NCBI GenBank assembly: GCA_945859605.1
Contig: OX243827.1
Location: forward strand, 6,858,619-6,922,618
From: Lumbricus rubellus
Lineage: Eukaryota > Annelida > Clitellata > Crassiclitellata > Lumbricidae
Length of the DNA stretch: 64,000 nt
Reading direction: 5' to 3'
Below are positions 36,101 through 51,100 of the stretch, one piece after another. Each line of letters begins with the position of its first letter. Position 1 is the first letter of the stretch. The position numbers and the translations under genes are program-made. Under the pieces are notes generated by a model. It saw only the letters and a list, made by a program, of their open reading frames with translations, was not told where the DNA came from and did not search any database.

Positions 36101-39100
36101 CGCAGACAAGCCTAAAGACAATCACATACTTAATCAGATTATAATCATAAGGCAAACAACAATAAAAACCTATCGCAGACAATCAAAAAGCAAAACAGAA
36201 CAACCAGAAAAAAAGCAAACAATCCAAGAGGCAAACAAACAAATCGAAACAATCACAGTAAGCTGATAAGCATAATCAAATGTAATCTTCCACACAAACA
36301 AATAATGATATAAACAGACAGCCATAAAGACAACCATACAGACAACCACGCAGACATACAATCAAAGCGAACCAATGAAGACTTGAGAACGTACTGTGAG
36401 AAACACACCCTAAACCTACCCGTATGTCCATAAAGCCATTGGGTAAAGTTGTGAACAGTCAAAACTGGAAAAAAACGAACCTATCTGTCTATCTGTCTGT
36501 CTGTCTCTGTCTCGACCTCCTCCTCCTTTTCCCTCCACCTCCTCCTCTGTCTCTTCCCCTTCTCTTCCTTCACACTCTAGTACTCCTCTTCCTACCAGGT
36601 TTTTACAGAATTATTAGAACTGCACAACCCCCTTCTTTCTCTCCCCATCCTTCATGGTAAATTCCTCCCAATCAGACGCCAATGACCTTTTTTAAACTAG
36701 TTTTTAACTGCACAGAAGTGCCCAGATCCATTTAGTGTAGATCTGCACACCAAAAGCCCTGTCTCCTACTCAGCAAGGGCTTGAGAGACCTCTACTCAGT
36801 CACTGCTCTCAATGGTTTGCGTGTAGGTGGACAGCTTTTGTAAGTGACTTGACTTGATAAAAACTCTTGAGTCTTAGACTTCAATGAGTCACAGTCGTCA
36901 CTTCAGACTATGACAACGACTCGACTCGTTAAAAGAAGAAGAAGAAGACGACTGTTGTGAAGAGAGATCAAAACAAATATCAGTAAATGGATGGATGATA
37001 GACAGGTGATGAATATGAATGGATGGTTGATGAGTGGGGCATGGGAGACTTGATAGATGGATATATATGCATGTAAAATAGATATATTGTATTGTATTGC
37101 ATTGTATTGCATTTAAACATTTATAAAGCGCCTCTAGTAGGGTGAACCGTTCAGAGGCGCTCCCAGTGCGCAAGGCCCCGCAAGAAGAAACAGGTTTTGA
37201 GAAGAGACAAAGCAGAGGAGAGACTACCAGAAAGAAGTGTAGAGCGAACAGAAGGAGAAAGAGCATTCCAAAGAGAAGGACCAATTGAGACAAATGATCG
37301 AGACTGAGCCATAGCATTTCTAGACCGAGGAACCAAGAGGTCAAATCTGTTGGATGAACGAAGTGGACGGTGGGAGGAAGCCGAGTGAGGACAAAGTAAA
37401 ACATTAGACAGATATTTTGGGGCAAGACCCCGTTTAGCTGTTATGATCAGAGTGAGGATCTTGAATTGTGTGCGAGCACGGAGAGGAAGCCAGTGAAGTT
37501 CATGAAACATAAAGGTAGAGATGTGAGAGTACTTGGGAAGGCGGGCAATCAATCTAGCAGCTGAGTTGAGAACTGACTGAATCGGTGAAAGACGAATTTT
37601 AGGAAGACCAATGAGGAGAGCATTATATACACATTATACAATTATTTATATATGTATGTAATATGCATGTATATATATATACATACAAGAATGGATGAAG
37701 AGGTGACTGGATAACAGTAGATCCATGAATGGATGGATGGATCAGTGGGCAGGCGGCTGAATGGAAGTGGATGGATATCAGTGGATTAACAATTGGATAT
37801 CAATATTCTGGTGGATGAATGGCTGATAGGTTCGGGGGGGGGGGGCTGAGTGGGTCACACCGACAAAGATAACTGCATACGTTTCATACGTTTCATTATC
37901 TGCAATTGGTCATAGGTCAGGAAAGCAAATTACATCGTGAAATTTGAAACAGTACAGATGGACATTGGGCCTTAAGCTAATTAATGCCATGGAAATTGGA
38001 AGCATTATGCTATCTATGTTCAGCAGTAAATGATTGGCTGATTGGTCAAAGTCTGCAATAAAAAAACAAATCATACACATCCATCCATCCATCCATCCAA
38101 CCCGATTTAGTTGGCCCCGTAGCGCAATGGATAACACGCTGGCATAGCGTGCGAGAGGTAGTGAGTTCGAGCCCCCGTTGGGCAGATTTGATTTGTAGGC
38201 TGCTATTAGCACCATGTAATTGCAAAGCTGTCTGCTCAGTTGGTAGTTAAGTTTAATTAAGAATACTGCATAACTTGTAAATGTCAAGCGCAGTGCGTCT
38301 TGCAGGCGTTTCATTAAAGAAAAGATTATTTTATTTATTTATTTTATATTAAGGGTTACAGCAGCATCATGCATAGGACCCCAGGAATGGTAGACATGGG
38401 TTAGGACAAGGTGAGTGCAAATTCATTTTCTAAATTTTACCCCCACACTCCTCCTTGTCTTAGATAAATGAAAATACAACTGAAATTTGATAATGCCTCT
38501 TGCAAAGCTGAGTGGTACCCTGTGCTAGCCTCACACTATTAATGTCATTAGAAACAGAACACATGTCACGAACTGAAAAATCTGGCTGTTTACAAAAAAA
38601 GGCAAAAATCAACCCACGTACACTGGATAACCGATACTTAGTAAAAAAAAGATTTAAAAAAGCATTGGAAATCAAAGCCTACATTAATTGCTAGAGTCAG
38701 CACAAACAGGATGCATAATACATGCAGCCACAAATTCAATGCACACTGGATAAGGTTAGATTTCATGGTCTGACCCAGATATCCACTGTGAAACGCTCTC
38801 TCTCCATCTCTCTGTCTGCCTCTGTCTCTCTCTGTCTTTCTCCATTCACTCCCACCCAAAGTTGGAAACATTCCTAGCAGCTCACACTGCAGCCCAGATG
38901 AATCACTACATAAATATTAACACCAGTGCAAAGCTTGATCCGTTACACCATGCATGCTCCTCTATCAGCAACACAGCTTTCAGATTTCTGCTGCCACTGC
39001 TAAAGATGCACACAGTAACCACAGCCATCTGACCTCTGACCTTTAGTGTATTTGATAAACAGCAACAGCAAAACAATGACAAGAGAAACAACAAAAACCA

Positions 39101-42100
39101 GCAGCAGCAACGACCAACGCAACGATGCAACACGGATAATAATCCATACAAGACCGTGGCAGCGTAGATCAAATGCGGACAGCTGGAGAAAGAGAAATGG
39201 ACGGAAACCTCGTTTGTGTTCCAGCGATGGCGTTCGAACGGAAATTCGTTGGCCTTGCGCACGGCTTCCAGCTGCTTCGGAAGCTGGATTTGTTTTCCAC
39301 AGTCTTCCGACGACGTCGATGACAATAGAGCGACTGCAACAAGAAGCAAAGAGCAACACTAATTAAGATCCCTTAGGACTAGTGTCCAGAATACAGAGTA
39401 TAAACTTATACACAGACCAGAAGAAATAGTCGCACCACAAACAATGGGCACAGCTGGTCGACTGACTGCCTTTCATTTGGGCAACCAAACAAGTCAATTT
39501 AATTTTTATACATAACATGCAAATAAAAATTGTGAAAGAAGCAAAGAGCATAGCAAAAAACATTGTTATGGTTCCAATATGTTCGTTATCAAAACAGACC
39601 ATCAAGTACATGTAGGTAAGTACGTCACAGCTGATAGCATTGGTTGTGATGTGTCTGATATTAATAAATATATAACTAAAATAACTTTCAATTTTGATCA
39701 TGAATTGACTAAGGTTTAACATGCTGTGGGATGGTTTTTACATAAAGAACAGTTACTGGAAAATTGTTCTGACCTGTTTCATGCACAATACTGCGATTTT
39801 TTATACCACTCTAGTGTTTAATCATATTGCTTAATTTATGCTGTCCTTCTGTGTGTTTGTCTGTGTGTTTGTGTCTGTCTGTGTATTTGTGTCTGTCTGT
39901 CTGTCTGTCCGTCTATCTCCCCCAAGCGTCCTCTCCTTCTCTCCTCCTGAAAGAAAAATCCATTTCCACAACAACACAGTTCATTCTGTTCCATTCTGGA
40001 CCATCACATCAAGCAGGTTGCCTGGAGGCCAAAACTTGTAAAGTTGAAATTTATCCTATCTGATCAGAAGATATTGACAAACTCAGGTGACAAAATAGTC
40101 AACTCAGCTCTTTATGCGGTTCATTAGTCGCTGCTTACACTGCACTCCAACCTCCAATGGTCATCAACATGCACAAAATAAGCAAAACCTGCAGAGACTA
40201 ATGCCACGCTCATTATGATAGAAATAAATATATATTCCCTGGCTGCTGATAAACTTGTCTTTAAGATCCCAAAAGCAACAAATGCGAAAGTTATTGATCA
40301 GGCCATAGTGCTCAACTATAAACTCACCAATGAGCACAACTACTGCACACTGCTCATGGGAATAGTGTCAGTCCTGCTGCTTAGAGATACTGCTCCAGGT
40401 CTAAAGCATAATTCTGGCTCACGTACAAATAGCGATCTAGTAAACATACAACTGTTAGTGGCATATAAAACAAAAAGTAAAGGCAGAAGTTTATAGTGTC
40501 CAGATTGAGTTTTATCACTGACTGAAGTCAACGCACATTAAACACAGAAACTTGAAATGTTTTATGTTCGAAAGATCGGACAGCAGCAATTGATACACAT
40601 CAATCAACGTGTCATGACTCAATTCAACCTGCAGCCTGTACGATAGTATACGACTTTACGTTGTTTAGTATTCACTGCCTGGCTACACTGTATGCTTTAA
40701 AAATCGAACTGAAAACATGAAGTGCAATGAAAACTTGAAACAGACCTCAATAAATTGTAAGCCCACAACTTTTCTTCTCAATATTGTAAGCCCACAACTT
40801 TTCTTCTCAATATTGTAAGCCTACAACTTTTCCAAACAGGTTTAACAATGAATTTGTCATTTCATATGACACATGGGAATTTGAACCGCGCCTCTGACTC
40901 AAATGCTAAGGGTTTTTATCAGTTCGCCAATACAGCATTCACCTCATTGTGCACCAGAAAGCACACACACACCCTGCATTACAGATCTATAGCCACAGCC
41001 GCACCAATGAAATGGCTTAGGTCTTGCGAGATCCAGTCACGGATGTCTAATACGCTTCGCTCTTCTTTGTATTCTAAGTGCTCTGCCAATGTTTAAAATT
41101 CCTCTCAGCTTCAGTCTGCTTCCACTGTGTCAGGAAAAACGCCGGTGCAAACTGGAACCATATGGACAGCCGGATCACATCGTCCTTGTCTCTTACAACT
41201 CCATCAACATATCACCAGTGTTATTGGATAAAGCCTCACATTATAACCACCTCAACACACACACTCTACATAAATATCAATTAACATAACAGCACTGTTC
41301 AGAAGAATCAGAAAATAAGCAAATGCAGCAGAGACTGCAATCCCCTCTGTCTCATCCAGCAGTGGAATGCAGATCTCTATACCCAACCATTGTCATGTAC
41401 AATGAAATCATCTCGATTGGCCAAAGTGGTCAGTGGCGTAAGGTCCACTTATGCCCCTCTCATTAATGTAAGGGTGTTGCATAAGTTAGCATTTAATTAA
41501 ATGACTTCTTTTTATTATCATGAATTAATTAAGAAGACACTTTTGCTTCAAGTGTGCTCAATCCTGACCTTGTGCTATTCCATTACTTGCCACCAATAAA
41601 GCAGTCAGAGCGCTCCCTTCAACCAAGGACACATGATAGTTTTACTGGAGGCTGACAATTGAATGCAAAGAATATTTCTTATTTGTACGCTATACTCTGA
41701 TTATATAATCTTGTCTTTGAATGCACATGCTAATGCACGTTGTTTGTCACTCAGAATGTGATCTGCAACTGAGAATTAAAGTTGATACTTACTTACTTAA
41801 TGTCACAATCGAATGACCATACATGTGTCAATCAACAGTAGCACATTACAATATAGTTATTGGAGGTCTTGTTCAAGACCTCTGCAATGTCTGCATAGTA
41901 AACCTGCACTAGTCTCTACAGTGCAAGGAGAACTCACTAACCAATCGGCCACCACGTTAGAACTTAGTTGAAATTCCACGAGCACACACACATAATAACA
42001 TTATGTGCAAATCCAGCATGATTCAACCCAATCCCCTCCAAGGCAATCTACTCCTCAGTTCTAAGTACATGTGCAAACAGATAAAAACAACGCCCCATAA

Positions 42101-45100
42101 CTAGCCAAGTCAGTTCTTAGGAGGCGAGAATGCCTTCTCCTCTCATCCCATCAACCTCACAGCTAATTAATTTCACTTTGACACCAAACTGATTGAGTGA
42201 CTGGACTTAACACTCCACCTCTGACTTTATAAAGGTTCCACAAAACAGTCTTAGCCTGCAGTTCCTACACAGGCACATGCAAGAACCATAGCAAGAACCA
42301 TGGCAAGAATCAACAAGAGATTTCACGGGTTAATTGCAAAACACTGATATCGCACTGATAACTCTGATGCACAATACACAACTAATCACTCAGTGGCGGC
42401 CAGTTTTTTGTTTTTGTATCAAAGTTTTTCTGGTGAGACTTTGGCCGAGCAGATTAGATCAAATTCCTAATCTAGAGATAGAAACTGTAAATGTCAATGT
42501 TTCATTGCATAAATCTTTGCCACATGTCAGACAAAAAAGTAAATCTGCAGTTATATGGAAGCCAGATGGAGTTTTATTACTGATTGAAGTCCACACATGC
42601 ACACACACTAAAAAAGACAGAAACGATAAAAAGATTTGATTTTGTGTCAGAGATCAATTGATCTATCAATACATCAATCACCGATACATCAATCAACGTG
42701 TCATGACTCACTTCAGTTGACAGCCAATAGACATGTTTTAGTGTTCACTACATTTCACTACATTACACACTGTAGGATTAAAAAAACTGAAGACACTGGA
42801 TGCAACAAGGCTCAATCAAAGCACAACACGGCAAAATCAAAATGGTTAATTTCTTCTGACAGACCATAGTAGACAATCATGTTACTTACGATTCATTAAA
42901 TTAGGATTATTATTATTATTCTCATTATCTATATAAATAAAAATGAAACTTTACAATAGTTTATCACGCAATCACGCCGAAACTCACGCACCGATTTTTG
43001 TGAAAATTTACCAAAACCTTCCATTCTAATAGCACCGTGTCTTAGGATTTCTTTTCCACGAAAAAACGCAACCTTTTCCACAAAAAGTCGTTCGTCCGCC
43101 ATTTGCAACTTCAACCAAACCACGCGCTTGCAAATTTCAGAATTGTCTTCACCCGTAAAACACAGTGACGATATATCAATGAGGTTGCGTCCCGTGACGT
43201 CATAAGCGAGTCGAATATTACGAAAGCGGCCTTATAACATTCTTGGGCTATATCCGCTGTCAGTAAAGGACGGTGTGAGGGAGGGGGACGGAGGAGGAGG
43301 GGGAGGGGGAAAGGGAGGGAAGGGGGAGGGGAGGGGGAAGGGAGGGGGAGGGGGAGGGGAGGTCTTTTCTGCCACAGCAACGCGTGGCTGGGTACAGCTA
43401 GTTATTAAATAAATTTCTTGTGCTTGCAAGGTCACACCAAAATGTGAATGTGAGGTGTGGAAATAAGGTGTTAGATATACTCGATACTCATGCTTAAAAT
43501 CCAAGCAGAAATAGTATTTTTTAGCCATTTTTTAAGGTAGACCAAAGTGAATCTGAGCCACAAAGCGAGAATGGAAGTCGATTCCATTGCCTGGGAGCAG
43601 AGGCATGGAATGCATGTGGGACCATTATCTATGACAGTCGGAGTTCATAGTAGACAATTATATTAAAATGATTAGCCTGCTACTCTCCAGTGTACTTCCA
43701 TTGAACAGTGAATTAATGTGAAAGCATGTTAACACACACGTACACACACCTACGTACACGCACACACACACACACACACAGATACACACACCTGCACATA
43801 CACACGCACACACACAAACACACACACTCATCTGCACAGAGACCCACTCAGACACACACACACTGGTAATATGGGGATCAACAGGAGGGGCTTAGGTGAA
43901 TGGTAACACTATGGCACGAAGGGCAGAAGACCAGGATAGATGGGGTTCAAGTGCTATTAGCCTCCTCAGCCATCATTCGCTAAATGGCATTGATAAAATA
44001 AGCAGTAGTACACCTTGCACGGCTGCCATACAGTTAAATTCCTTCTACAACTTTAATCGCCCATTCATACCACGACTTGTAATCTTACTACGTGTGTGAC
44101 AGTCTGAATCAATAAGAGACGAATATAAAAACTTTTATCTTTAGCAATCAGCCGTTAAGAAACGACATCTGGAGCTTCAGTGACTGCAGCAGCAGACTTG
44201 ACCCAAATTTCGCAGGTGAGCTTTTCTCCCTCCACATGCAGGTGAGCCCTGGATATCAATCAGCATCCATGCTTTCACAGGCAATCCAGCCATTCACTGA
44301 ACCAAAACCATAATCACCCAAACATAGATACATAGATACAGCGGTGGAATGCCTCTGTCATAGAACTATTAAAACACCAAATATATTCACACTCAGATCA
44401 TTTTCACACATATCTCCTACTGCCACCGCCTCCACGTATACGCCTATCTGCTCTACGTAAAACCACATTTGTTGAATAATTCCGTAAGTATCGTCCAAGT
44501 GGCAAATCACATAGCGGCCGACGGCAGCAGCGTGAGGAGATATGCGCAAGCTTTTTACTCTGCTTTACATATAAACAACACCAGCAGCGCTCCGAGGATA
44601 GGGCTCCCAAGGATAGGGCTCCGAGGATCGGGCTCCGAGGATCGGGCTCCAAGGTTAGGGCTCCATCGGAGGAGAGGGTTCCAAGGAGAGGGCTCCATCC
44701 GAGGAGAGGGGTCAGTCAAAAAGCTGCACGGCAAAACACTGAATCCTACGCCCTCACACAACTGTGCAAAGATAATCGCCTGAAACACGACCACTTGGCG
44801 AGGCGTAGCAGAGACACGGATAACTTAATGTCCATGCCAAGTGCTACCTGCATCCACACGCATCCACACGGCTAAATGGACAGCAGCCAGCAGGGCTATG
44901 GCATCAACCGCACTACTGGCTCAGTAGGATAATGGGTCTAAGGAATTCCTTAGCACACCTGGGCACAAGGGATGCCACCCACACAAAGTCCAAAATTAGA
45001 CAATCTAAGTCATTCGAAAACACAACAACACCATTTGAGGTGACAGCAACCGTTGCTATCCTTTCTGTCTCTCCACGAAAACAGTGCCTGCCATGTGAGG

Positions 45101-48100
45101 CCAATCAACTCATAAATCTAATTAATTAATTAGCTTCAAGTGTGAAGCGCATATACGTCTAATTAATTAAGTTCAAGCTTCAAAGCAAACTGACGCCCTA
45201 AATAATTCCTGAAGAGCAACAGAATGATGCCAACCGAAACTTCGACCAGATTGCTCACAACATCTTCAACTACAAAATTGAGTCTTTAAATAGAAATAAC
45301 AGAACTTTGAAATGACACACAACAGGCAATGTCAGGCATAGTAGTTCAGTGTGCTGGTCAGTATCAGTCTGATTGATTCCCTAACAATTTATTTAATCTA
45401 ATCTAAAATGTCCAAGACACTGATCAGTTGATGGTCCCTTCAAGTACAATTGAATCAAAAGCCAAAATCCAGCAAACAAAAAGAAACGAAAGAAAAGCGA
45501 GGTTGAAACCTGACATACAGACAGTCATCAGAAGCCAAGCAAGGGTGAGTGTGCAAGTTGAAAAGACAAACTATGATACAGTACATACTATAGACGACGT
45601 CAATTACAACAAGACGAATGAAATGCACTGAGCAGAGAATACAAGTGACCAGTCGAACACTGTTCACATGCAGAACAGAGTGCACCAATTTGATGTAGTG
45701 CAATACATCTATCCACCAGGGTATTTTTGGGGGGAGTCGGGGAGAGGGGAGAAAAGCATAGAACAGCTTTAGGTATGTTGGCTGGTAAAGATATAGCACT
45801 TTGTATAATAACTGAAAGGATGGATTTGAAATAAGTTCTTCACTCAATAGACATCAAGTGCCATAACCATATTACCATGTTTTTTAAATTGCTTAATTAA
45901 AGTGACAGTACTTAACAAAACATCTTCTTTTTACACACTCTAAATATATAGAAAGTAACAAAAATAAAAAGGAGAGAGCCCTTAAGGGACTACTGTCCCA
46001 CAAGCAGGGTTACCCAAGTAATGAATTGGATTGTATTTTATAAGGCATAATAACACTGGTATTTATGGTCTCTGTCATGACCTTGGCAAGAAAGCTTTGA
46101 CCTATTTTGCAGCTTTATATGCACATTTCCCCCTAGTGATACGAATGAGAAGTGAGTTACAGCGATTATGTTTACTGGACTGTATTGCATTCGCTGTATT
46201 GCATTGTATTGCATTCGCTGTATTGCATTGTATTGCATTGTATTGTATTGCATTGTATTGCATTGTATTGCATTCGCTGTATTGCGATGATGTAACATTC
46301 AGATCAGTGGTTTACATCGTTGCATATGGCCAGATGATGTTGCCATTTAAAAAAGACAACACCAGACAGAAAAACCTTTAAGAAGACATACAGAGAGAGA
46401 GATAGACAGAGAAACAAAACATACACAATACACACAGACACATTAACAACCAGCTCAATGGACAGGAACGGAAAGAGACTGTGAGAAAAAATGCCAGTCC
46501 CAGTAGACTTGGAAACACTAAGCAGTTACTGCAAACCAAAGCTTCATATGCATTGTTGGAAAGACGGCTGACTAAAATGTTTATTGCAAACTAGACATTA
46601 ATAGACAAAAATGTTTATGACAGAATAACGGAATATCGAAATGCGTTACACCACCCTAACTGCCTCCTATACCAGGCACTGTACATGAATAAATAATAGA
46701 ACACTGATTAGAGGGGGGCCTGGTAGCGCAATGGGTAACATGCTGGCATGGAGAGCAAGAGTTCATGCCCCATATAGAGTGGATATACTTTGTAGGCAAA
46801 CAAATATTCTGCTATTAGCGCCATTATTGCAGGCTGTCTGTTCTGTTAGTAGTTAAGATTCATGTATTCTGTAATCTGAGTTCTTGTAAACTGTTTCAGC
46901 AGCATAATTGTACACTGTAACCGGTTGCGGTCTGTCAAGTGGATTGTTGAATAAACGAAAATTATTAATAATTTAAAATTATGCCGAGAGCCTGAGAGCC
47001 TACAATTGCCAACAGACATTTATAAATTCTCGAGACTTGCGTCTGGGTTTTAATTTTGAATCCTACGTCCTCACACAACTGTGCAAAGATAATCGCCTGA
47101 AACATGACCACTTGGCGAGGCGTTTACAACAGAGACACGGACAACTTAATGCCCATGCCAAGTGCCACCATCTATTTGCCAATCTACCTGACCATTTAAG
47201 GGACTGCAGAGATAAAGAATCTCACGATCAGTGATCCGTTCATCGAAAAACAAGCAGGAAAAACAAAGTGCACATTTACTTGAGACTCAGTAAATTCAGA
47301 CTTGATTAATACTTATTAATGATTTGATTAATACTTATTAGTGATTTGCTAGTGATTGCTTATGGGCTCTTAAACCAACGCACCTGTCAACCTCTGAAGA
47401 CTTATTGTACTGCTGCAATAATAATAAGGCATTATCATATTCACTTGCCTCAAACAGAGACTAAAACAACCAAGACTGAACAAACTCAGAATGATACAAA
47501 CCCAGATTGAAACAAAACCTATATACTGAAAAAACCAGACTGATACAAAACCAGACTGAAACAAACTCAGAATGATACAAAACCATACTGAAACCCATAC
47601 TGAAACAAAACCAGAGTGAAACAATCCAGGTTGATATAAACCTACACTCATATAAACCCAGACTGAAGCAAAATTCCACTAACATTCCATATCTTTGGTT
47701 ACCATTACTGCTGGTGTTTCTAGGTTGTTTCCTTGGATCAACGCCCCCTACCCCCCCCCCCCCCCCCCCCCCACCCAGGCCAGGGAGTCTGGGATCAATG
47801 TACATGCAAGAGAGAGATCTGATGACAGCAGTAATTACTCTCCTAATGGATAAAGCAAGAAAACTCTGATCTTTTGAACCATACAAATAATTCTGACTCT
47901 AAAAAGAGGATGACAGAACCAGCTGTTCATCTACTAGTCTGATCAAGTATTCATATTGGATTAGAAATAACAGAAAACAAAAACAAATGCACAACTTCAA
48001 TGAATAATAGAAATAATTATCATTGCATAACACACAGTGTTAGGTATTTTGCCCCAAGTAATCTTAAAAGTAACAACCCATAAACTCAAGCACTAGTACC

Positions 48101-51100
48101 CTTCAAGACCAATATTATTGAACATCAGAAGTGCTTCTATACTACCAAATTTAATTACATTTGCCTCCAGTGATGATGGCCACAGGGACATAATACGTTA
48201 TCCTAAAAGCTTAAATAAACACTGTTTAAAATACAAAAGAAGTCTTCATTCATAACTATATTTCTACTACAGTCATACAGAATGCTTGGAATTACATTAA
48301 CCGTCTATGTGGGTTACGCCTATGTCTGGGGTCTCTCTTCGTCTACTCATTCTTTCACACGGAAGGAGAGGTGTTCATACTATGGAAGGCCCTTTACCTA
48401 AGTTATATTCTATGCTTTATATCCACTGGTTCAATGTAAATTAGAAAACTGCGGAACCAAAGATTCTGTAGTCACTGCCCACCCTAAGCATAAGCACATA
48501 TGAAGCTCCACCACTGCAACCCTATATAGGATATTTGCATGCACCACCCTTAAGGCGAAGTTAGTTTTGGTCAATTAAATCACTGAAATGGTGAATTCAG
48601 AAACAATGGTTTACAGGCCAAAGCAACAAAGACAGTCAGTCATTTGACTCCATAGCTTCAAACATGAGCCAATAATAAGGCCTAAAAAAATGTTGTGTTT
48701 CCGGTAACAGAGCTAAAACAAATTGGGTAGGTAGGTCGAAAAATATTTTTATTTTGGTAAAATATTTTTATACAGTGATTATCCGAAAAATTATACTCCT
48801 CGACTTTTTTTGCACAAAGGTACACGCTGCAACAAGGTACGTGTTCTGAGCAAGTATAAACTGCTTATTTCCCGACTGTCTGCACCTAAAACTGCTCTAG
48901 AAAGCAGTCCTATTAATTTCATTTTGTTGACGTCTTTTCTGTTATGTCAATACAAATGTTAAAAAAAGGTTTTAAAAATTTTGTTAAAAAATTTTTTTTA
49001 TATTATTTGAGTCGCGGCAATAAAAGAGGGTCGGTTGGGTTCCTGGAAACACAACAATTTTTTTCGGCCTAACGTATTTATTTATATTATATATGCAGGT
49101 AACACAAAGTGATTTAAAACAACAGCAGTATGAAGAGTGACAATGAGATACGACATGTGGGCCACATATTAAACTAAATTTTGCCTGTCACGTCTAAAAA
49201 TAGAAGCACATCCAAGCAAGTATATGATGCCGTGCAGCCGTAGGCTGGCTCAAAATTCATCTACAAGCAAGCCTATATTTGCACTTTAACCCTGTCATCA
49301 ATGCTGATAAGATGTCAGATTCATACCCTAAAGAGGTGAGATGGGCAAAAATTCGAAGAGATATCTGACAGGACGAAAACAAGGATTCAAAGGTCTATGC
49401 TGGGAGGCAAAGGCGTATATATTAAATTCCCTTCAAGCCAAATCTGCTCAAAAGCCACTTTCCCAACAGACACTTAAACATGACGTTTGTAGTCAGGGCA
49501 AACATCTCAACTACAGTGCTACACGAGTGGTAAAAGTAGTTGTACACAAACTACACATCTGCCATGTATATAACAAGTTACAACTACAGCGGCACAGTGG
49601 CAAGAGTTTGAGTGGCACCCTTTAAAGACGAGAATCTAATCCACTGGTTCACTGCTCTATGCACTTGGCAATGATGGTGGTGATGGGCCGAAACACAATG
49701 TTCTAAAAAAGACCGATAACCTGATTAAATTCAACAGTGTCCACATCACTTCCTTGCAACGCATGTTCCAAAATACAAAAACTCTCTCTGTCTCTCTCTC
49801 TCTGTCTGTCTGTCTGTCTCTCTCTATATATATATATATATATATACATATGTCTGTCTGTCTGTCTGTCATCTAGTTTCTCTTTTCTTCTCTGTCTGTT
49901 TGCATAACTATATCTGTCTACATTTAGCTAATGCAACCACAGCAAAGATAAGGGCACCATCAGTGACCACAACACACAAGAAAACACCATTGATCAGAAG
50001 AGAGAAAGGCTGTCGTGTCTGAACTGGTCATTGATCCGCTGATCTGAGCTTATCTAATCTATCAAGCTCTCTTCTTTAGCACCTAATCAGCACTGAATCC
50101 GAGGGCCACTTGTGCCGCTGCACAGCTCCAGGTTTCTTCCTGTAGCCACATGTATACCGATAACAAGTTTCCGCAGATAACAGTTTTGGAAAATCCAGAC
50201 GCACGGGAGAGGTTGGAGGCGGGAAGACAGAGAAAAGTCACATAAACAACCGCAGGGCACAGACTCAAGAGCTCCACCACTGCACTTGTACTTTGGCAGT
50301 GCTAGTCCCAAGCCTGGAGAAAGTAGGAGAAGCATTACACTAATTATTCTTGATATGACACACTGTGTAGTTAAACAGCAACAATCAAGTGACCACCATC
50401 CAGCACTGGGCAATTGACAGTGTTCGCAACAGTATCCCCACTCAGTCTGCTGCAGGTGGTACTGAACCCAGCTCAACCCATCTTCCTCCCAAATCCACAT
50501 ACGACAATCTGCTCGCTCTCTCTCTCTCTCTCTCTTTCAAACTCCACGAACAAAATAGGTGCTCTGTTTTACAGCAAAGACGATCATGTTCTGCATTATT
50601 CGATTTGCATAAAACTGACAAAGCAAAAGATACACAATACAATACAATACAACTGAAATTAGATATCGTCCTCCTTACAAAGCTCAGATGTGATGCGCAA
50701 TTGCAATTATATTGTTTTGAATAGATTTGATTTGTAGATCTCTGTAAACTGGCAATATCAGGAAGCTCAGCTCAGCTACACAAAGTTCTATTCTTGTGAA
50801 AGAACTGAATGACTGATAGCTTTAATCTACGCATACCCTCAGGTGACAGAAAATCTTAATAACTGCTCGCTTTGCGCAATTTTACCACAGCATTGCTGGT
50901 CAAACATGCACGACCTGCAGACATGTGAAAAAATGAAAAATAGTCAGATTTGAAAATAACTGAACAATAAAACTACTCAACGAATTCAATATGAAATGTA
51001 ATCCAAGAATCACGAGCATCAGTCGGAATTTATTGCCACACAAGCAAAGCATTTCAATTTCTGTCCGTCACATTCATAAATGGGCTCTACGACTGGGCAA

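Larger units (their letters stand above)
32821..39208 (-). other. CAMTA: CAMTA intron 2
   Basis: Holds an RTE fragment (33,478-33,640), a 15-bp array (34,404-34,905), a 13-bp array (35,753-35,930), CA-rich tracts near 35,975 and 36,060, a LINE fragment (37,079-37,625) and SINE-B copy 1. 32,830-33,470, 35,000-35,750 and 38,330-39,200 show nothing I can name. Confidence 0.55.

Noticed and set aside
38113..38190. Functional tRNA gene
   Set aside because: The ends do not form an acceptor stem and the sequence recurs with a shared non-tRNA body, so it is a SINE.
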